This document shows positions 1-7,483 of a stretch of 13,355 nt of DNA, piece after piece. A program made the position numbers and the translations under genes. Numbering within the stretch: position 1 is the first letter of the stretch; the number at the start of each line of letters is the position of its first letter. The notes beneath the pieces were generated by a model that was not told where the DNA came from, did no database searches, and saw nothing but the letters and a program-made list of their open reading frames with translations. This DNA is from Chloroflexota bacterium (GTDB lineage Bacteria > Chloroflexota > Chloroflexia > Thermomicrobiales > JADLAZ01), in assembly GCA_020849725.1 (NCBI GenBank), contig JADLAZ010000203.1, forward strand, positions 1 through 13,355, in the 5' to 3' direction.

Positions 1-480
1 ATCACCAAGCACGACGTAGGTGCGAGAAGGCCGGCCATCGAGCCGCGCCGCCAGCGCCGTGCCGACACCGATCGACAGCCCCTGACCGAGGCTGCCGGTC
101 GACGCCTCGACACCTGGTAGGCGGCGCATGTTGGGGTGCCCCTCGAGCGGACTGCCGATCTGGCGCAGCGTCATCAGATCGTCGACCGGAAAGTAGCCGG
201 CCAGCGCCAGCGCGGCGTACAGCCCTGGCGAGGCGTGGCCCTTGGACATGATGAACCGGTCACGCTCCGGCCAGTCCGGCCGGGCTGGGTCGTAGCGCAG
301 GACGCCGCCGAAATAGAGCGCCACCAGGATTTCCGTTACCGACATCGACGAGGAGGGATGGCCGGAGCCGGCCTGGGTAGTGCTCTTGACGATCCAGCGG
401 CGCATCTCCCGCGCCCGCTCCTGCAGGTCTTCCAGGGGTGGTGTTTCGCCACCTGGACGCGTCGTTGCCGGTGTGCCCAT
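1..480 (-). CDS. Transketolase, N-terminal thiamine-diphosphate region (partial, runs off the left edge)
   Basis: The visible 160 residues are the pyrophosphate-binding half of transketolase, which moves two-carbon ketol units between sugar phosphates in the non-oxidative pentose phosphate pathway. Family landmarks seen are AGSGHPSSS (37-45, with His41), SKGHASP (79-85), LEGHP (112-116), STGSLGQGLSIGVG (127-140) and a closing LGD (158-160), where the thiamine-diphosphate motif should begin. The STGSLGQG form and the compact spacing resemble the separate N-terminal subunit of two-gene transketolases more than the full-length enzyme, whose usual form is TGPLGQG. The missing 3' end prevents a decision. 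The ATG start has a strong Shine-Dalgarno (GGAGGGAG, 488-495) seven bases upstream. The gene follows the transaldolase by 53 bases on the same strand, so the two are probably one transcript. Transketolase family is secure; the split form is inferred. Confidence 0.93.
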   Translation of the reverse strand, partial: MGTPATTRPGGETPPLEDLQERAREMRRWIVKSTTQAGSGHPSSSMSVTEILVALYFGGVLRYDPARPDWPERDRFIMSKGHASPGLYAALALAGYFPVDDLMTLRQIGSPLEGHPNMRRLPGVEASTGSLGQGLSIGVGTALAARLDGRPSRTYVVLGD

Positions 481-487
481 GCCGCCG

Positions 488-495
488 CTCCCTCC
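488..495 (-). promoter_or_regulatory. Ribosome binding site of the transketolase gene
   Basis: GGAGGGAG on the minus strand lies seven bases before the ATG at 480. It fixes the start of the truncated transketolase gene and shows that it is translated independently of the transaldolase upstream. Confidence 0.7.
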
Positions 496-533
496 GGTCG
501 CTGACCGGATACCCGCTCGCGCCGTCTGGCCGC

Positions 534-1214
534 TCAGTCGCCGGTGCGCGCCATCTCGAAGATGCTCAGGCCGCTGGCCTTCCAGTCCTCGGTGAAGCGC
601 TTGAAGCCGGCGTCCGTCAGCGGGTGCGTCAGGCACGACAGCAGCACCTTGTACGGCATTGTCGCCACGTCGGCGCCGGCCAGCGCTGAGCCGAAGACAT
701 GGGTGGGGCCGCGCAGGCTGGCCGCCAGCACCTTCGTCTCGATCTGGTGCATGCGGAACATCGTGGAGCAATCCCGAATCAGTTGCAACCCGTCCTGAGA
801 GATGTCGTCCAACCGGCCGATGAACGGGCTGACATAGGTCGCGCCGGCGCGGGCCGCCAGCAGTGCCTGATTGGCGCTAAAGATCAGCGTCGTATTGATC
901 TTGGCGCCCTCGCTCGCCAGCGTGCTGATTGCCACCAGCCCCTCGGCGCCGATCGGCACTTTGATGACGACATGCTCGTGCCAGGTCATGATCTCGCGGC
1001 CCTCGCGAATCATCTCGTCGGCGTTGTCGGCGACGACTTCTGCGCTGACTGGCCCCTGGACGATCTCGCAGATCTCGCGGACCGTTTCGCGGAAGGTGCG
1101 GTTGCCCTTCTCCTTGGCCAGCAGCGACGGATTCGTCGTCACGCCGGCTAGAATTCCGAGTCGCTTGGCTGCCCTGATCTCGTCGATGCTGCCGGTGTCC
1201 AGAAAGAAGCGCAT
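534..1214 (-). CDS. tal: Transaldolase, small TalC/MipB-type
   Basis: This 226-residue class I aldolase matches the short single-domain transaldolase family in length. It moves a dihydroxyacetone unit between sedoheptulose 7-phosphate and glyceraldehyde 3-phosphate in the cytoplasm. Visible landmarks are FLDTGSIDEI (4-13, Asp6), GVTTNPSLLAKE (24-35), HVVIKVP with the Schiff-base Lys85, SPFIGRLDDI (129-138), AASLRGP (164-170) and HPLTDAGF near the end. Residue 59 is Glu where fructose-6-phosphate aldolase has Gln, and residue 131 is Phe where that enzyme has Tyr. Both favour true transaldolase activity. The ATG at 1214 is chosen because AGGAGGAG sits just upstream and the protein then starts at the family N-terminus. 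The reading frame stays open far upstream across the divergent methyltransferase gene, but that extension has no family similarity. It is transcribed ahead of the transketolase. Confidence 0.95.
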   Translation of the reverse strand: MRFFLDTGSIDEIRAAKRLGILAGVTTNPSLLAKEKGNRTFRETVREICEIVQGPVSAEVVADNADEMIREGREIMTWHEHVVIKVPIGAEGLVAISTLASEGAKINTTLIFSANQALLAARAGATYVSPFIGRLDDISQDGLQLIRDCSTMFRMHQIETKVLAASLRGPTHVFGSALAGADVATMPYKVLLSCLTHPLTDAGFKRFTEDWKASGLSIFEMARTGD

Positions 1215-1270
1215 GGCGATCTCCTCCTGTGCCGCGTTCGCTGTCCGTTCGACCTCACACCCGCGCGCCT

Positions 1271-1295
1271 GCCCAATGCTGCCCAATGCTAGCAT
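1271..1295. repeat. Tandem 10-bp direct repeat joined to a palindrome
   Basis: GCCCAATGCT occurs twice without a gap (1271-1280 and 1281-1290). The second copy runs into the perfect palindrome ATGCTAGCAT (1286-1295). Three ATGCT/AGCAT half-sites therefore lie over the predicted -10 and start point of the transaldolase promoter. That is a sensible place for an operator, but a chance duplication is equally possible. Confidence 0.55.
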
Positions 1296-1314
1296 GCGCC
1301 CTCGGACGGGGCAA
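1286..1314 (-). promoter_or_regulatory. Candidate promoter of the transaldolase-transketolase operon
   Basis: On the minus strand TTGCCC (1309-1314) and TAGCAT (1286-1291) are 17 bases apart. TGC directly before the -10 gives the extended form TGCTAGCAT. Transcription would start near 1279, leaving a leader of about 65 bases with a good ribosome binding site. The match to the sigma-70 consensus is partial (four of six in each box). Confidence 0.45.
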
Positions 1315-1349
1315 TTGACGGCCACCCGGCTGGGTTGGCGCCGGCTCAG

Positions 1350-1378
1350 TTGACAGGCGGCCCGGCCCTGGCCATCAT
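1350..1378 (+). promoter_or_regulatory. Candidate promoter of the methyltransferase gene
   Basis: A perfect TTGACA (1350-1355) and a CATCAT (1373-1378, four of six to TATAAT) are separated by 17 bases. The start point would fall near 1385, just at the GTG at 1386. This excludes the TTG at 1335 as the start and leaves either a leaderless GTG start or the later GTG at 1437. Confidence 0.45.
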
Positions 1379-1436
1379 CTGTGACGTGACCCAGGCTGTC
1401 AGGAGCGCGGCCCGTCGCGTGGTGGCTGGAGGGGGC

Positions 1437-2306
1437 GTGAGCGGCGACGACACCGCCGAGCTTGGCCGGCTGGATACGCTTGTCGCCCGGCTGCGGGTCG
1501 AGGGTTGGTGCTCGCCGGACGAGCGGGCGCTGCTGTACCAGTTGGCACGGCACGGCCCAGGCGACGGCGCGATCGTCGAGGTGGGCAGTTGGAAGGGCCT
1601 GTCGACCATCTTCCTGGCCGCCGGCAGCCGGGCCGGTGGCCGGGAACCCGTGCACGCGGTCGACCTCTTTGACGGCAGTCCCCTCGTGCCGGCCTCGCTG
1701 GCCACCGGGACGCTCGCCGAGTTCCGCCAGAACCTGCTGAGTGCCAGCGTCGCCGACCACGTCGAGATCATCGTGGCCGACTCGGCCACGGCCGGCCGAG
1801 ATTGGCAGGGTGGCCCGATCCGGCTGCTGTACCTGGACGCCAACCATGACTACGAGGCGGTCGCGCGCGACCTGGCGGCCTGGCAGCGCTGGCTGGTCCC
1901 GGGTGGGGTGATAGCCTTCCACGACGGTATCGAGCCTTCCTGGCCGGGCGTCAGTCGGGTGCTGGACGAGTCCCTGGGCGACGGCGGCTGGTGCTGGCCG
2001 GGACTGTCGGGAACGATCGTCTCGGCGGTGCGGGCGCCGGCAACCGCCCCTGACGATCCGGCGCTGGCCGGGCGGCAGGGCATTTTCGCTCTGCTGCGCG
2101 AGCTGGAGGCACAACGCCGTCACCTGGCCGAGCAACTCGCGGCGTCCTGCCAACGCGAGCAGATGCTGCAGGCGCGGCTGGACGATGTCGAGGCCGACTG
2201 GCGCCGCAAGTCGGCCTATATCGCCGATCTGGAGCGCACCGCGCAGCCAACGGCCGGCTGGCGTGGCCGGCTGGGGCGATGGGTCCGGCGGCGTGCCCGC
2301 GCCTAG
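1437..2306 (+). CDS. Class I SAM-dependent methyltransferase with C-terminal coiled coil
   Basis: A Rossmann-fold methyltransferase of the Methyltransf_24 type, 289 residues from this start. SAM-binding motif I is IVEVGSWKG (46-54). Next come an acidic residue after the second strand (AVDLFDGS), LLYLDANHDY (130-139) and PGGVIAFHD (155-163). Relatives are often found in surface polysaccharide and natural-product clusters, but the acceptor here is unknown. Residues about 216-268 are heptad-like and highly charged (ELEAQRRHLAEQL, ARLDDVEADWRRK), predicting a coiled coil, and the tail is very basic (RRRARA). The start is uncertain: GTG at 1437 has GGAGG four bases before the spacer ends, GTG at 1386 would be leaderless from the nearby promoter, and TTG at 1335 lies upstream of that promoter. 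The gene stands alone, diverging from the transaldolase and converging on a tRNA gene. Confidence 0.85.
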   Translation: MSGDDTAELGRLDTLVARLRVEGWCSPDERALLYQLARHGPGDGAIVEVGSWKGLSTIFLAAGSRAGGREPVHAVDLFDGSPLVPASLATGTLAEFRQNLLSASVADHVEIIVADSATAGRDWQGGPIRLLYLDANHDYEAVARDLAAWQRWLVPGGVIAFHDGIEPSWPGVSRVLDESLGDGGWCWPGLSGTIVSAVRAPATAPDDPALAGRQGIFALLRELEAQRRHLAEQLAASCQREQMLQARLDDVEADWRRKSAYIADLERTAQPTAGWRGRLGRWVRRRARA

Positions 2307-2360
2307 CCGACCGCGCGCTTCTGGTGTGGCATTCTCGCGACTCTTGCGCCACGGGCAAGC

Positions 2361-2387
2361 AAAAACCCCCGTGTTGCAGGGGGTTTT
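2361..2387. terminator. Bidirectional intrinsic terminator
   Basis: AAAACCCCC (2362-2370) pairs with GGGGGTTTT (2379-2387) around an eight-base loop. Because the stem is flanked by A and T runs, the transcript from either strand ends in a GC stem followed by U residues: five T on the minus strand, four on the plus. It lies 55 bases after the methyltransferase stop and five bases beyond the 3' end of the tRNA, so it can stop both converging transcripts. Confidence 0.85.
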
Positions 2388-2391
2388 CCAG

Positions 2392-2466
2392 TCGGGGTGC
2401 GGAGATTTGAACTCCGGACCTCAGCGTCCCGAACGCTGCGCGCTAACCGGGCTGCGCTACACCCCG
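2392..2466 (-). tRNA. tRNA-Pro (anticodon CGG)
   Basis: The minus strand folds into a complete 75-base cloverleaf. The acceptor stem is CGGGGTG/CACCCCG, the D stem GCGC/GCGC around AGCCCGGTTA, the anticodon stem CAGCG/CGCTG with loop TTCGGGA, the variable loop AGGTC, and the T arm CGGAG/CTCCG around TTCAAAT. Loop positions 34-36 read CGG, decoding the proline codon CCG, which is common in the surrounding GC-rich genes. The discriminator base is A. The genome does not encode the 3' CCA (the next bases are CTGG), so CCA must be added by nucleotidyltransferase. The first base pair is C-G, typical of bacterial proline tRNAs. Its own promoter lies immediately upstream and a hairpin terminator immediately downstream, so it appears monocistronic. 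Confidence 0.96.
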
Positions 2467-2476
2467 CCGGTGTTCC

Positions 2477-2505
2477 AGTCTATCACGCTGCGCCGGCAGG
2501 CGCAA
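2477..2505 (-). promoter_or_regulatory. Candidate promoter of tRNA-Pro
   Basis: On the minus strand TTGCGC (2500-2505) and TAGACT (2477-2482) are separated by 17 bases. TGA precedes the -10, giving the extended form TGATAGACT. The predicted start point is within about five bases of the mature tRNA 5' end, as expected for a tRNA with a very short leader. Confidence 0.45.
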
Positions 2506-2609
2506 GCTGGGCAGGTTGCGCCGACGCGGCAGCCCCCTGACACGGAACCCGAGCGCGGCGGCCGGCGTATGCAGGGTGGCGTGCCCGACGCTGGACGCCG
2601 CCGCACGGC

Positions 2610-2618
2610 TGCTATACT
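2610..2618 (+). promoter_or_regulatory. Extended -10 promoter element before the MoxR operon
   Basis: TGCTATACT gives an extended -10 with a five-of-six TATACT box. No convincing -35 is seen at 16-18 bases, which extended -10 promoters can tolerate. The start point near 2625 gives a leader of about 57 bases to the ATG at 2682, and makes the earlier in-frame ATG at 2628 unlikely. Confidence 0.5.
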
Positions 2619-2681
2619 CTGCCAGAGATGGCGCGACCGTGGTGTACGGACGATGCGACCGTAGTGGAGTGCAGGGCGTGC

Positions 2682-3638
2682 ATGCGTGAGGTGACAGCGT
2701 TCGCCGAACGCTTGATTGACAATATCGAGCAGGTCATTGTCGGCAAGCGGCGCGAGATCGAGCTGGCGCTGGTCGCCCTGCTGTGTGGCGGCCATGTCCT
2801 GATCGAGGATGTGCCGGGTGTGGGCAAGACGGTGCTGGCGAAGGCAATCGCGGCCAGCTTAGGCTGCCATTTCCGCCGCATCCAGTTCACGCCGGACCTC
2901 CTCCCCAGCGACATCACCGGCGTCTCGATCTACAACCAGCGCACCAGCAACTTCGAGTTCCGGCCCGGGCCGATCGTCGCCAATCTGGTGCTGGCCGACG
3001 AGATCAACCGGGCGACGCCCAAGACCCAGTCGGCGCTGCTGGAGAGCATGGAGGAGCGGCAGATCACCGTCGACGGGCAGACCTACCCGTTGCCCGCGCC
3101 CTTCATTGTGCTGGCAACGCAGAATCCGATCGAGTACGAGGGCACGTTTCCCTTGCCGGAAGCGCAGTTGGACCGCTTTCAGGTGCGGATGGCGCTTGGC
3201 TATCCCGGCCGGGCCGGTGAGCTGGCCTTGCTCGACCGGCAGGCCCACGGCCATCCGCTCGATCAGCTGACTCAGGTGACCGACACGCGCGCCCTGAAGC
3301 TGGCGCAGCGCGCAGTCGAGGAGGTCTACGCCGATCCCGCAGTGAAGGACTATATCGTCCTGCTGACCGAGGCGACGCGAGGGCACGATGATGTCTATCT
3401 GGGCGCCAGCCCACGTGGCTCGCTGGCGCTGTTCCACGCGGCGCGGGCGCTGGCGGCGCTGCGCGGTCGGGCCTATGTCGTGCCGGATGATGTGAAAGAG
3501 CTGGCCGGCCCCACCCTGGCCCACCGCGTCATCGTCAGCCCGGCCGCCCGCATGAAGAATGTGGACGGACGCGATATCGTCGATGATCTGCTGCTCCTGG
3601 TGCCGGTGCCTGGGGCGCGCGTCGGCCCGCGCCAATGA
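2682..3638 (+). CDS. MoxR-family AAA+ ATPase
   Basis: A 318-residue AAA+ chaperone-like ATPase. It has Walker A VPGVGKT (44-50), Walker B LVLADE (102-107), sensor 1 ATQNP (145-149), the LDRF arginine motif (163-166) and sensor 2 ASPRG (242-246). The helical lid at 200-310 completes the AAA_3/AAA_lid_2 architecture, and the length is normal. MoxR ATPases act on von Willebrand-type partner proteins; the DUF58 protein encoded next is the expected partner. The ATG at 2682 is preferred over 2628 because AGGG lies five bases upstream, family similarity begins soon after, and 2628 falls almost on the predicted transcription start. Its TGA overlaps the next ATG (ATGA, 3635-3638), so translation of the two is probably coupled. 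The specific substrate is unknown. Confidence 0.94.
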   Translation: MREVTAFAERLIDNIEQVIVGKRREIELALVALLCGGHVLIEDVPGVGKTVLAKAIAASLGCHFRRIQFTPDLLPSDITGVSIYNQRTSNFEFRPGPIVANLVLADEINRATPKTQSALLESMEERQITVDGQTYPLPAPFIVLATQNPIEYEGTFPLPEAQLDRFQVRMALGYPGRAGELALLDRQAHGHPLDQLTQVTDTRALKLAQRAVEEVYADPAVKDYIVLLTEATRGHDDVYLGASPRGSLALFHAARALAALRGRAYVVPDDVKELAGPTLAHRVIVSPAARMKNVDGRDIVDDLLLLVPVPGARVGPRQ

Positions 3639-4909
3639 CGGCCGTCAAGCTGGCCATCATCACGGCCGCGGTGCTCCTGGCCGCACTCCTGACTGGCTGG
3701 CCGCTGCTCGACCGCCTGTTCTATGCGCTGGTCGGCCTGGGCCTGCTGGCCTTCATCTGGAGCCTGGTCAGCCTGCGGGGCGTGCATCTGAGCCGGCGAC
3801 CGGCTATGGAGCGTGGTCAGGTCGGCCAGGTGTTCACGGAGCGGTTGCGCCTGGAGAACACTAGTCGGCTGGGCAAGCTCTGGATCGAGGTGGCCGATCA
3901 ATCGACGTTGCCCGGGCATCGCGCCGATCTCGTCACGCCGCTGCCGGGTCACGGCGTGCGCGAGTGGACCGTCAGCGCGGTGCTGACCCACCGCGGCCGC
4001 TTCCAGATTGGCCCCGTTAGCCTGCGGTCGGGGGACCCGTTCGGGCTGTTCCCGGTCGACCGTCCCGTGCGCGGCACACGGGAGGTGCTTGTCTATCCCA
4101 CCGTCGTGCCCCTGCCGCGGGTGACCGTGCCCGGCGGTGACCTGGCCGGCGACAGCCGGACGCACATCCGCACGCCGCATGTCAGCCCGACCGCCGGCGG
4201 CCTGCGGGATTACGCGCCCGGTGACAGCCTCAACCGCATTGCCTGGGCACAGACGGCACGCCTCGGCCGGCTGGTCGCCAAGGAGTTCGAGCAAGACCCG
4301 ACGGCCGACATCTGGATCGTGCTGGACATGGACCGGACCGCCCACTCCGACGCTGATGTGCCGGCGCTGGCCGGGGGCGCGCGCGAGCCATGGCGCCGGT
4401 CGACCGGCGAGTTCAGCGTGGTGCTGGCAGCCTCATTGGGGGCGCACTTCTTGGAGCAGAAGCGGGCGATCGGCCTGCTGGCCGCCGGTCAACATCACGA
4501 GGTGCTGCCCGTCGATCGCGGGCCGCGCCAGTTGACGAAGCTCTTGGAAGCGCTGTCCGTGCTGCAGCCGGCCGGCAGCGTCAGCCTGGGTGTGCTGTTG
4601 ATGGCGGAGGCGGTCCGGTTCCGCCGCCACAGCACGCTGCTGATCGTGACGCCGACGACCGACGAGCGTTGGACGCCGGAGCTGGGCGCCCTGGTGCGCA
4701 GCGGCATCCACGCGAGCGCGGTCCTCGTCGACGCGGGCACCTTCGGCGGGCCAGAAAGTCCGCTGCTGCTGGTGGGGCATCTGGCGGCACTGCGTGTATC
4801 GACGGTTGTCCTCAACCGCGAGGACGACGTAGCCATGGCGCTGAGCCATCTCGATGCGGGCCCGCCGGCAAGTCGGCCACCGCGCCGGCCAGGGAGAGCG
4901 CGGCCATGA
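3635..4909 (+). CDS. DUF58 domain protein with two N-terminal membrane helices
   Basis: A 424-residue protein of the family found beside MoxR ATPases. Residues about 4-21 and 27-47 are hydrophobic and predict a membrane hairpin, leaving the rest on one face. Residues about 50-165 are beta-rich and include the usual [21 protein letters not shown] segment in two parts (119-130, 131-139). The diagnostic DUF58 motif [16 protein letters not shown] lies at 189-204, followed by [14 protein letters not shown]. The following region is von Willebrand A-like, but its metal site reads DMDRT (231-235) rather than the classical DxSxS, so metal binding is doubtful. The C-terminus is a basic, proline-rich tail. 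Both ends overlap neighbours by four bases (ATGA), a tight operon arrangement. The role is probably structural or chaperone-like in the envelope, with no demonstrated reaction. Confidence 0.92.
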   Translation: MTAVKLAIITAAVLLAALLTGWPLLDRLFYALVGLGLLAFIWSLVSLRGVHLSRRPAMERGQVGQVFTERLRLENTSRLGKLWIEVADQSTLPGHRADLVTPLPGHGVREWTVSAVLTHRGRFQIGPVSLRSGDPFGLFPVDRPVRGTREVLVYPTVVPLPRVTVPGGDLAGDSRTHIRTPHVSPTAGGLRDYAPGDSLNRIAWAQTARLGRLVAKEFEQDPTADIWIVLDMDRTAHSDADVPALAGGAREPWRRSTGEFSVVLAASLGAHFLEQKRAIGLLAAGQHHEVLPVDRGPRQLTKLLEALSVLQPAGSVSLGVLLMAEAVRFRRHSTLLIVTPTTDERWTPELGALVRSGIHASAVLVDAGTFGGPESPLLLVGHLAALRVSTVVLNREDDVAMALSHLDAGPPASRPPRRPGRARP

Positions 4910-7428
4910 TCGTCGCCGAGAGCGCCGCCGCACCAGCCGCGCAGGAGTCGCGTCTCCTTGGCCCGCCCGATGCGCTGCTATCGCTGGCCGTCGTCGTGTA
5001 TGCCGTCGCCGCAGCGGCAAGCGCGGCCGGCTGGTTGAACGGGCAACCCGGTATCCTGCTGGCGCCGGCGCTGGGCTTGCTTGCTGGGCGCCTGCTCGCG
5101 CGCTGGTCGGCGCTGCCGCCGCTAGTGGCGCACTGGCTGGCGCTGCTCGGCGCCGGCGGGCTGGCGCTGGTGCTGGCGGCGCCCGCCGGCGGTGGCTGGG
5201 ACGAGCGCGTGCAGGTCCTGGCCTCGCGCCTGTTCACCTGGCTCGACGCGCTCCAGCGCGGCACGGTCCCGGCCGACCCCGTCCTGACCACGGCGGCGCT
5301 GACGGCTGGGCTGGTCTTGCTGGCTCACGCCGCGGCCTGGTGCGCCAGCCGCCACGGCTGGGTCTGGTGGTGCCTCATCCCTGCCGGGGCAGCGCTGACG
5401 GTCACGCTCGGCCTGACTGGCAACACGAATCCGCTGCCGCTGGCGCTCTACTTGGTAGGCATGCTGGTGTTCCTGGCCAGCACGCACGCGACATGGCGCG
5501 CGGCGCACTGGAGCGCGCAAGGCATCGTGGCGCCCGGGCGGCTGCGCTGGCGCCTGGTCGGGATCGGCGCGACGCTGGCGCTCGTGCTGGCCCTGCTGGG
5601 CGGCTTCCTCCCAGCCCTCAGCCGGGACGGGCGGCTCGTGACGGCACTGGAGCACGTCAGCCAGCCCTGGCGCGCCCTGGAATCGACGTTCAGCAGCGCT
5701 CTGCAGCAGATCCAGGGCGGCCCCGGCAACGGCGGCAGCTATGCCGGCTTCGGCCCGAGCTTCGAGATCGGCGGCTCGCCGGAGCTGTCGGAGGAGCCGG
5801 TCGCGCTAACGGCTGGCTCCGCGCCGCGCTACCTGCGCGGTGTCACGTATGATCGCTACACCGGCCGCGGCTGGCAGACGACCACCCCGGACAGTGTCAG
5901 CGCAGCCGATGGCAGCGGCACCCTGTATTCGTCTCAGGTGCTGCTGGGGCCGTCTGTTCGGCTGCCGGTCGAGCCAGTCACGGCCCGACCTGTCGGTGCA
6001 TCAGTAACGCTGCTGCGCCCCAAGGGCGTGCTGCTGCTCACACCGGGCCAGTTCGTCGGCGCGGCGATGCCGGTCAACGTGCGCGTCGGCTGGGTGCACT
6101 TCGACCGCACGCGCATCGATCCGTTCAGCCCCGAGGCGGCCCAGTTGCCGGCCGTCGTCCAACCGCTGCTCAGCCGGCTGCGCCAGGCCACGCAGTTGGC
6201 GCCAGCGCGCGCCGACGCCGACCCCGGCCGGCGCCAGGACCTGCAAGCGGCCTCGGCCCAGGGTGAGCGCGACGCAGTCGCCATCCGCACCGAGATCGAC
6301 CGGCTCCGGCGGCAGCGTGGCATCCTCGCCACCGTCACGACAACGGCCGGCGGCACCGTTGCCGAGGTGGTGCTGACTGGCTATGCGCCACGCTACGAGG
6401 ATGTCGAGGCCGTCTTCACGACAACGCCGCTCGCACCCGGCGCCATCTACCAGGTGCAGGTCGCCGCGGCGGAGCCGGCTGCCGCCGACCTGCGCGCGGC
6501 CGGTGTGGCGCCGGCCTGGCTGCGTGACCGCTATTTGGCGCTGCCGCCGGACCTGCCGGGGCGCGTCACCAGTTTCGCCCGGCTCATCACGCAGGATGCC
6601 CGCACCGACTACGACCGGGCGCGGGCGCTCGAGCGCGCGCTGCGGACGCTCCCCTATGACGAGCTGACCCCCGCCCCACCGGTCGGGCGCGATGTCGTCG
6701 ATCACTTCCTGTTTGAGGGCCGGCGTGGCTACTGCGAGCACTTCGCGTCAGCCATGGCCGTGCTGGCGCGGACACTGGACATCCCCGCGCGCGTCGTCAC
6801 TGGCTACAGCCCGGGCGAGCCGACCGAAGGCGGCCGGCTGGTGCGCGAGCGCAACGCCCACGCCTGGGCCGAGCTGTACTTCGCCGGCTACGGCTGGGTA
6901 CCGTTTGAAGCGACACCAGCCCAGACTGAGCAGACGCGCGGCGACGCGGTCGCGCCACCGGCCATCGTCCTGGCCGCGCCTACGCCGGCGCCGGACGCAG
7001 CCGCTCCGCTCGCACCCGATCCGGCAGTGGCGGTGTCGGACCAGCCACCGGCCTGGCTGGCTATCGCCGCGCGCCTGGTGCAACTGCTGCTGCTGGCCGG
7101 ACTGGTCGCGGTGGCGGGTTTGTCGGCACTGTGGTGGAGCAGCGTTCGCCGGCTCAGCGGCGCCGGCCGCTGGTACGGCCGCCTGCTGTGGCTGGGGCGC
7201 TGGGCAGGATTGCCGACCAGTCCCAGCACGACACCGTTCGAGCTGGCCGGCGAGGTTGGGCGCGTCGCGCCCGAAGCGGCCGGCGCGGCCGACATGATCG
7301 CCAGCCTGTATGTCCAGGAGCGCTATGGTGGCCAGCCCCTGACGATGCCGCAGGTGACGCGCGCCGAGCGCGCCTGGCGCCAGGTGCGCTCGGCGCTGCT
7401 GTGGCGACTCCCGCGCCGGCGCGGCTGA
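4906..7428 (+). CDS. TgpA-like membrane transglutaminase-fold protein (DUF3488-transglutaminase-DUF4129)
   Basis: An 840-residue protein with about seven N-terminal helices (roughly 24-236), a large extracytoplasmic part, a papain-like transglutaminase domain and one further helix (718-744) before a cytoplasmic DUF4129-like tail. The catalytic core is RRGYCEHFASAMAVLAR (606-622, Cys610), NAHAWAEL (650-657, His652) and GWVPFEATP (663-671). The third triad position is Glu668 instead of the more usual Asp. An acidic/basic, helical stretch at about 417-473 lies between the beta-rich outer domain and the core. Proteins of this type are thought to act as proteases or amidases, or on cell wall peptides; the substrate is unknown. 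ATG at 4906 has AGGGAG (4891-4896) upstream and overlaps the DUF58 stop (ATGA). The frame is open as far back as 4390, but that part merely shadows the DUF58 gene. Confidence 0.93.
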   Translation: MIVAESAAAPAAQESRLLGPPDALLSLAVVVYAVAAAASAAGWLNGQPGILLAPALGLLAGRLLARWSALPPLVAHWLALLGAGGLALVLAAPAGGGWDERVQVLASRLFTWLDALQRGTVPADPVLTTAALTAGLVLLAHAAAWCASRHGWVWWCLIPAGAALTVTLGLTGNTNPLPLALYLVGMLVFLASTHATWRAAHWSAQGIVAPGRLRWRLVGIGATLALVLALLGGFLPALSRDGRLVTALEHVSQPWRALESTFSSALQQIQGGPGNGGSYAGFGPSFEIGGSPELSEEPVALTAGSAPRYLRGVTYDRYTGRGWQTTTPDSVSAADGSGTLYSSQVLLGPSVRLPVEPVTARPVGASVTLLRPKGVLLLTPGQFVGAAMPVNVRVGWVHFDRTRIDPFSPEAAQLPAVVQPLLSRLRQATQLAPARADADPGRRQDLQAASAQGERDAVAIRTEIDRLRRQRGILATVTTTAGGTVAEVVLTGYAPRYEDVEAVFTTTPLAPGAIYQVQVAAAEPAAADLRAAGVAPAWLRDRYLALPPDLPGRVTSFARLITQDARTDYDRARALERALRTLPYDELTPAPPVGRDVVDHFLFEGRRGYCEHFASAMAVLARTLDIPARVVTGYSPGEPTEGGRLVRERNAHAWAELYFAGYGWVPFEATPAQTEQTRGDAVAPPAIVLAAPTPAPDAAAPLAPDPAVAVSDQPPAWLAIAARLVQLLLLAGLVAVAGLSALWWSSVRRLSGAGRWYGRLLWLGRWAGLPTSPSTTPFELAGEVGRVAPEAAGAADMIASLYVQERYGGQPLTMPQVTRAERAWRQVRSALLWRLPRRRG

Positions 7429-7444
7429 GCGTCAGCGTAGCAAC

Positions 7445-7461
7445 CGCGATCGACTATCGCG
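7445..7461. promoter_or_regulatory. Inverted repeat between the transglutaminase and ribokinase genes
   Basis: CGCGAT (7445-7450) and ATCGCG (7456-7461) are perfect inverted copies around CGACT. They lie 17 bases after the transglutaminase stop and 37 before the ribokinase start. No T run follows, so it is not an intrinsic terminator. It could be an operator or an mRNA-stabilising hairpin. Short GC-rich repeats like this arise easily by chance. Confidence 0.3.
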
Positions 7462-7483
7462 TTCGGTGACGCCAGGTTCAGAC

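Noticed and set aside
1215..2153. Minus-strand extension of the transaldolase frame across the methyltransferase gene
   Set aside because: The extra residues have no family similarity and are Arg/Pro/Gln-rich. The ATG at 1214 has a strong ribosome binding site, and the opposite strand holds a clear methyltransferase.
2859..4345. Minus-strand frames opposite MoxR and DUF58
   Set aside because: They have no recognisable domain and sit antisense to two well-supported genes, with low-complexity composition.
4390..4905. Upstream part of the transglutaminase frame
   Set aside because: It overlaps the DUF58 gene in another frame and is repetitive Arg/Gly/Ala. The ATG at 4906 has a ribosome binding site and an ATGA overlap.
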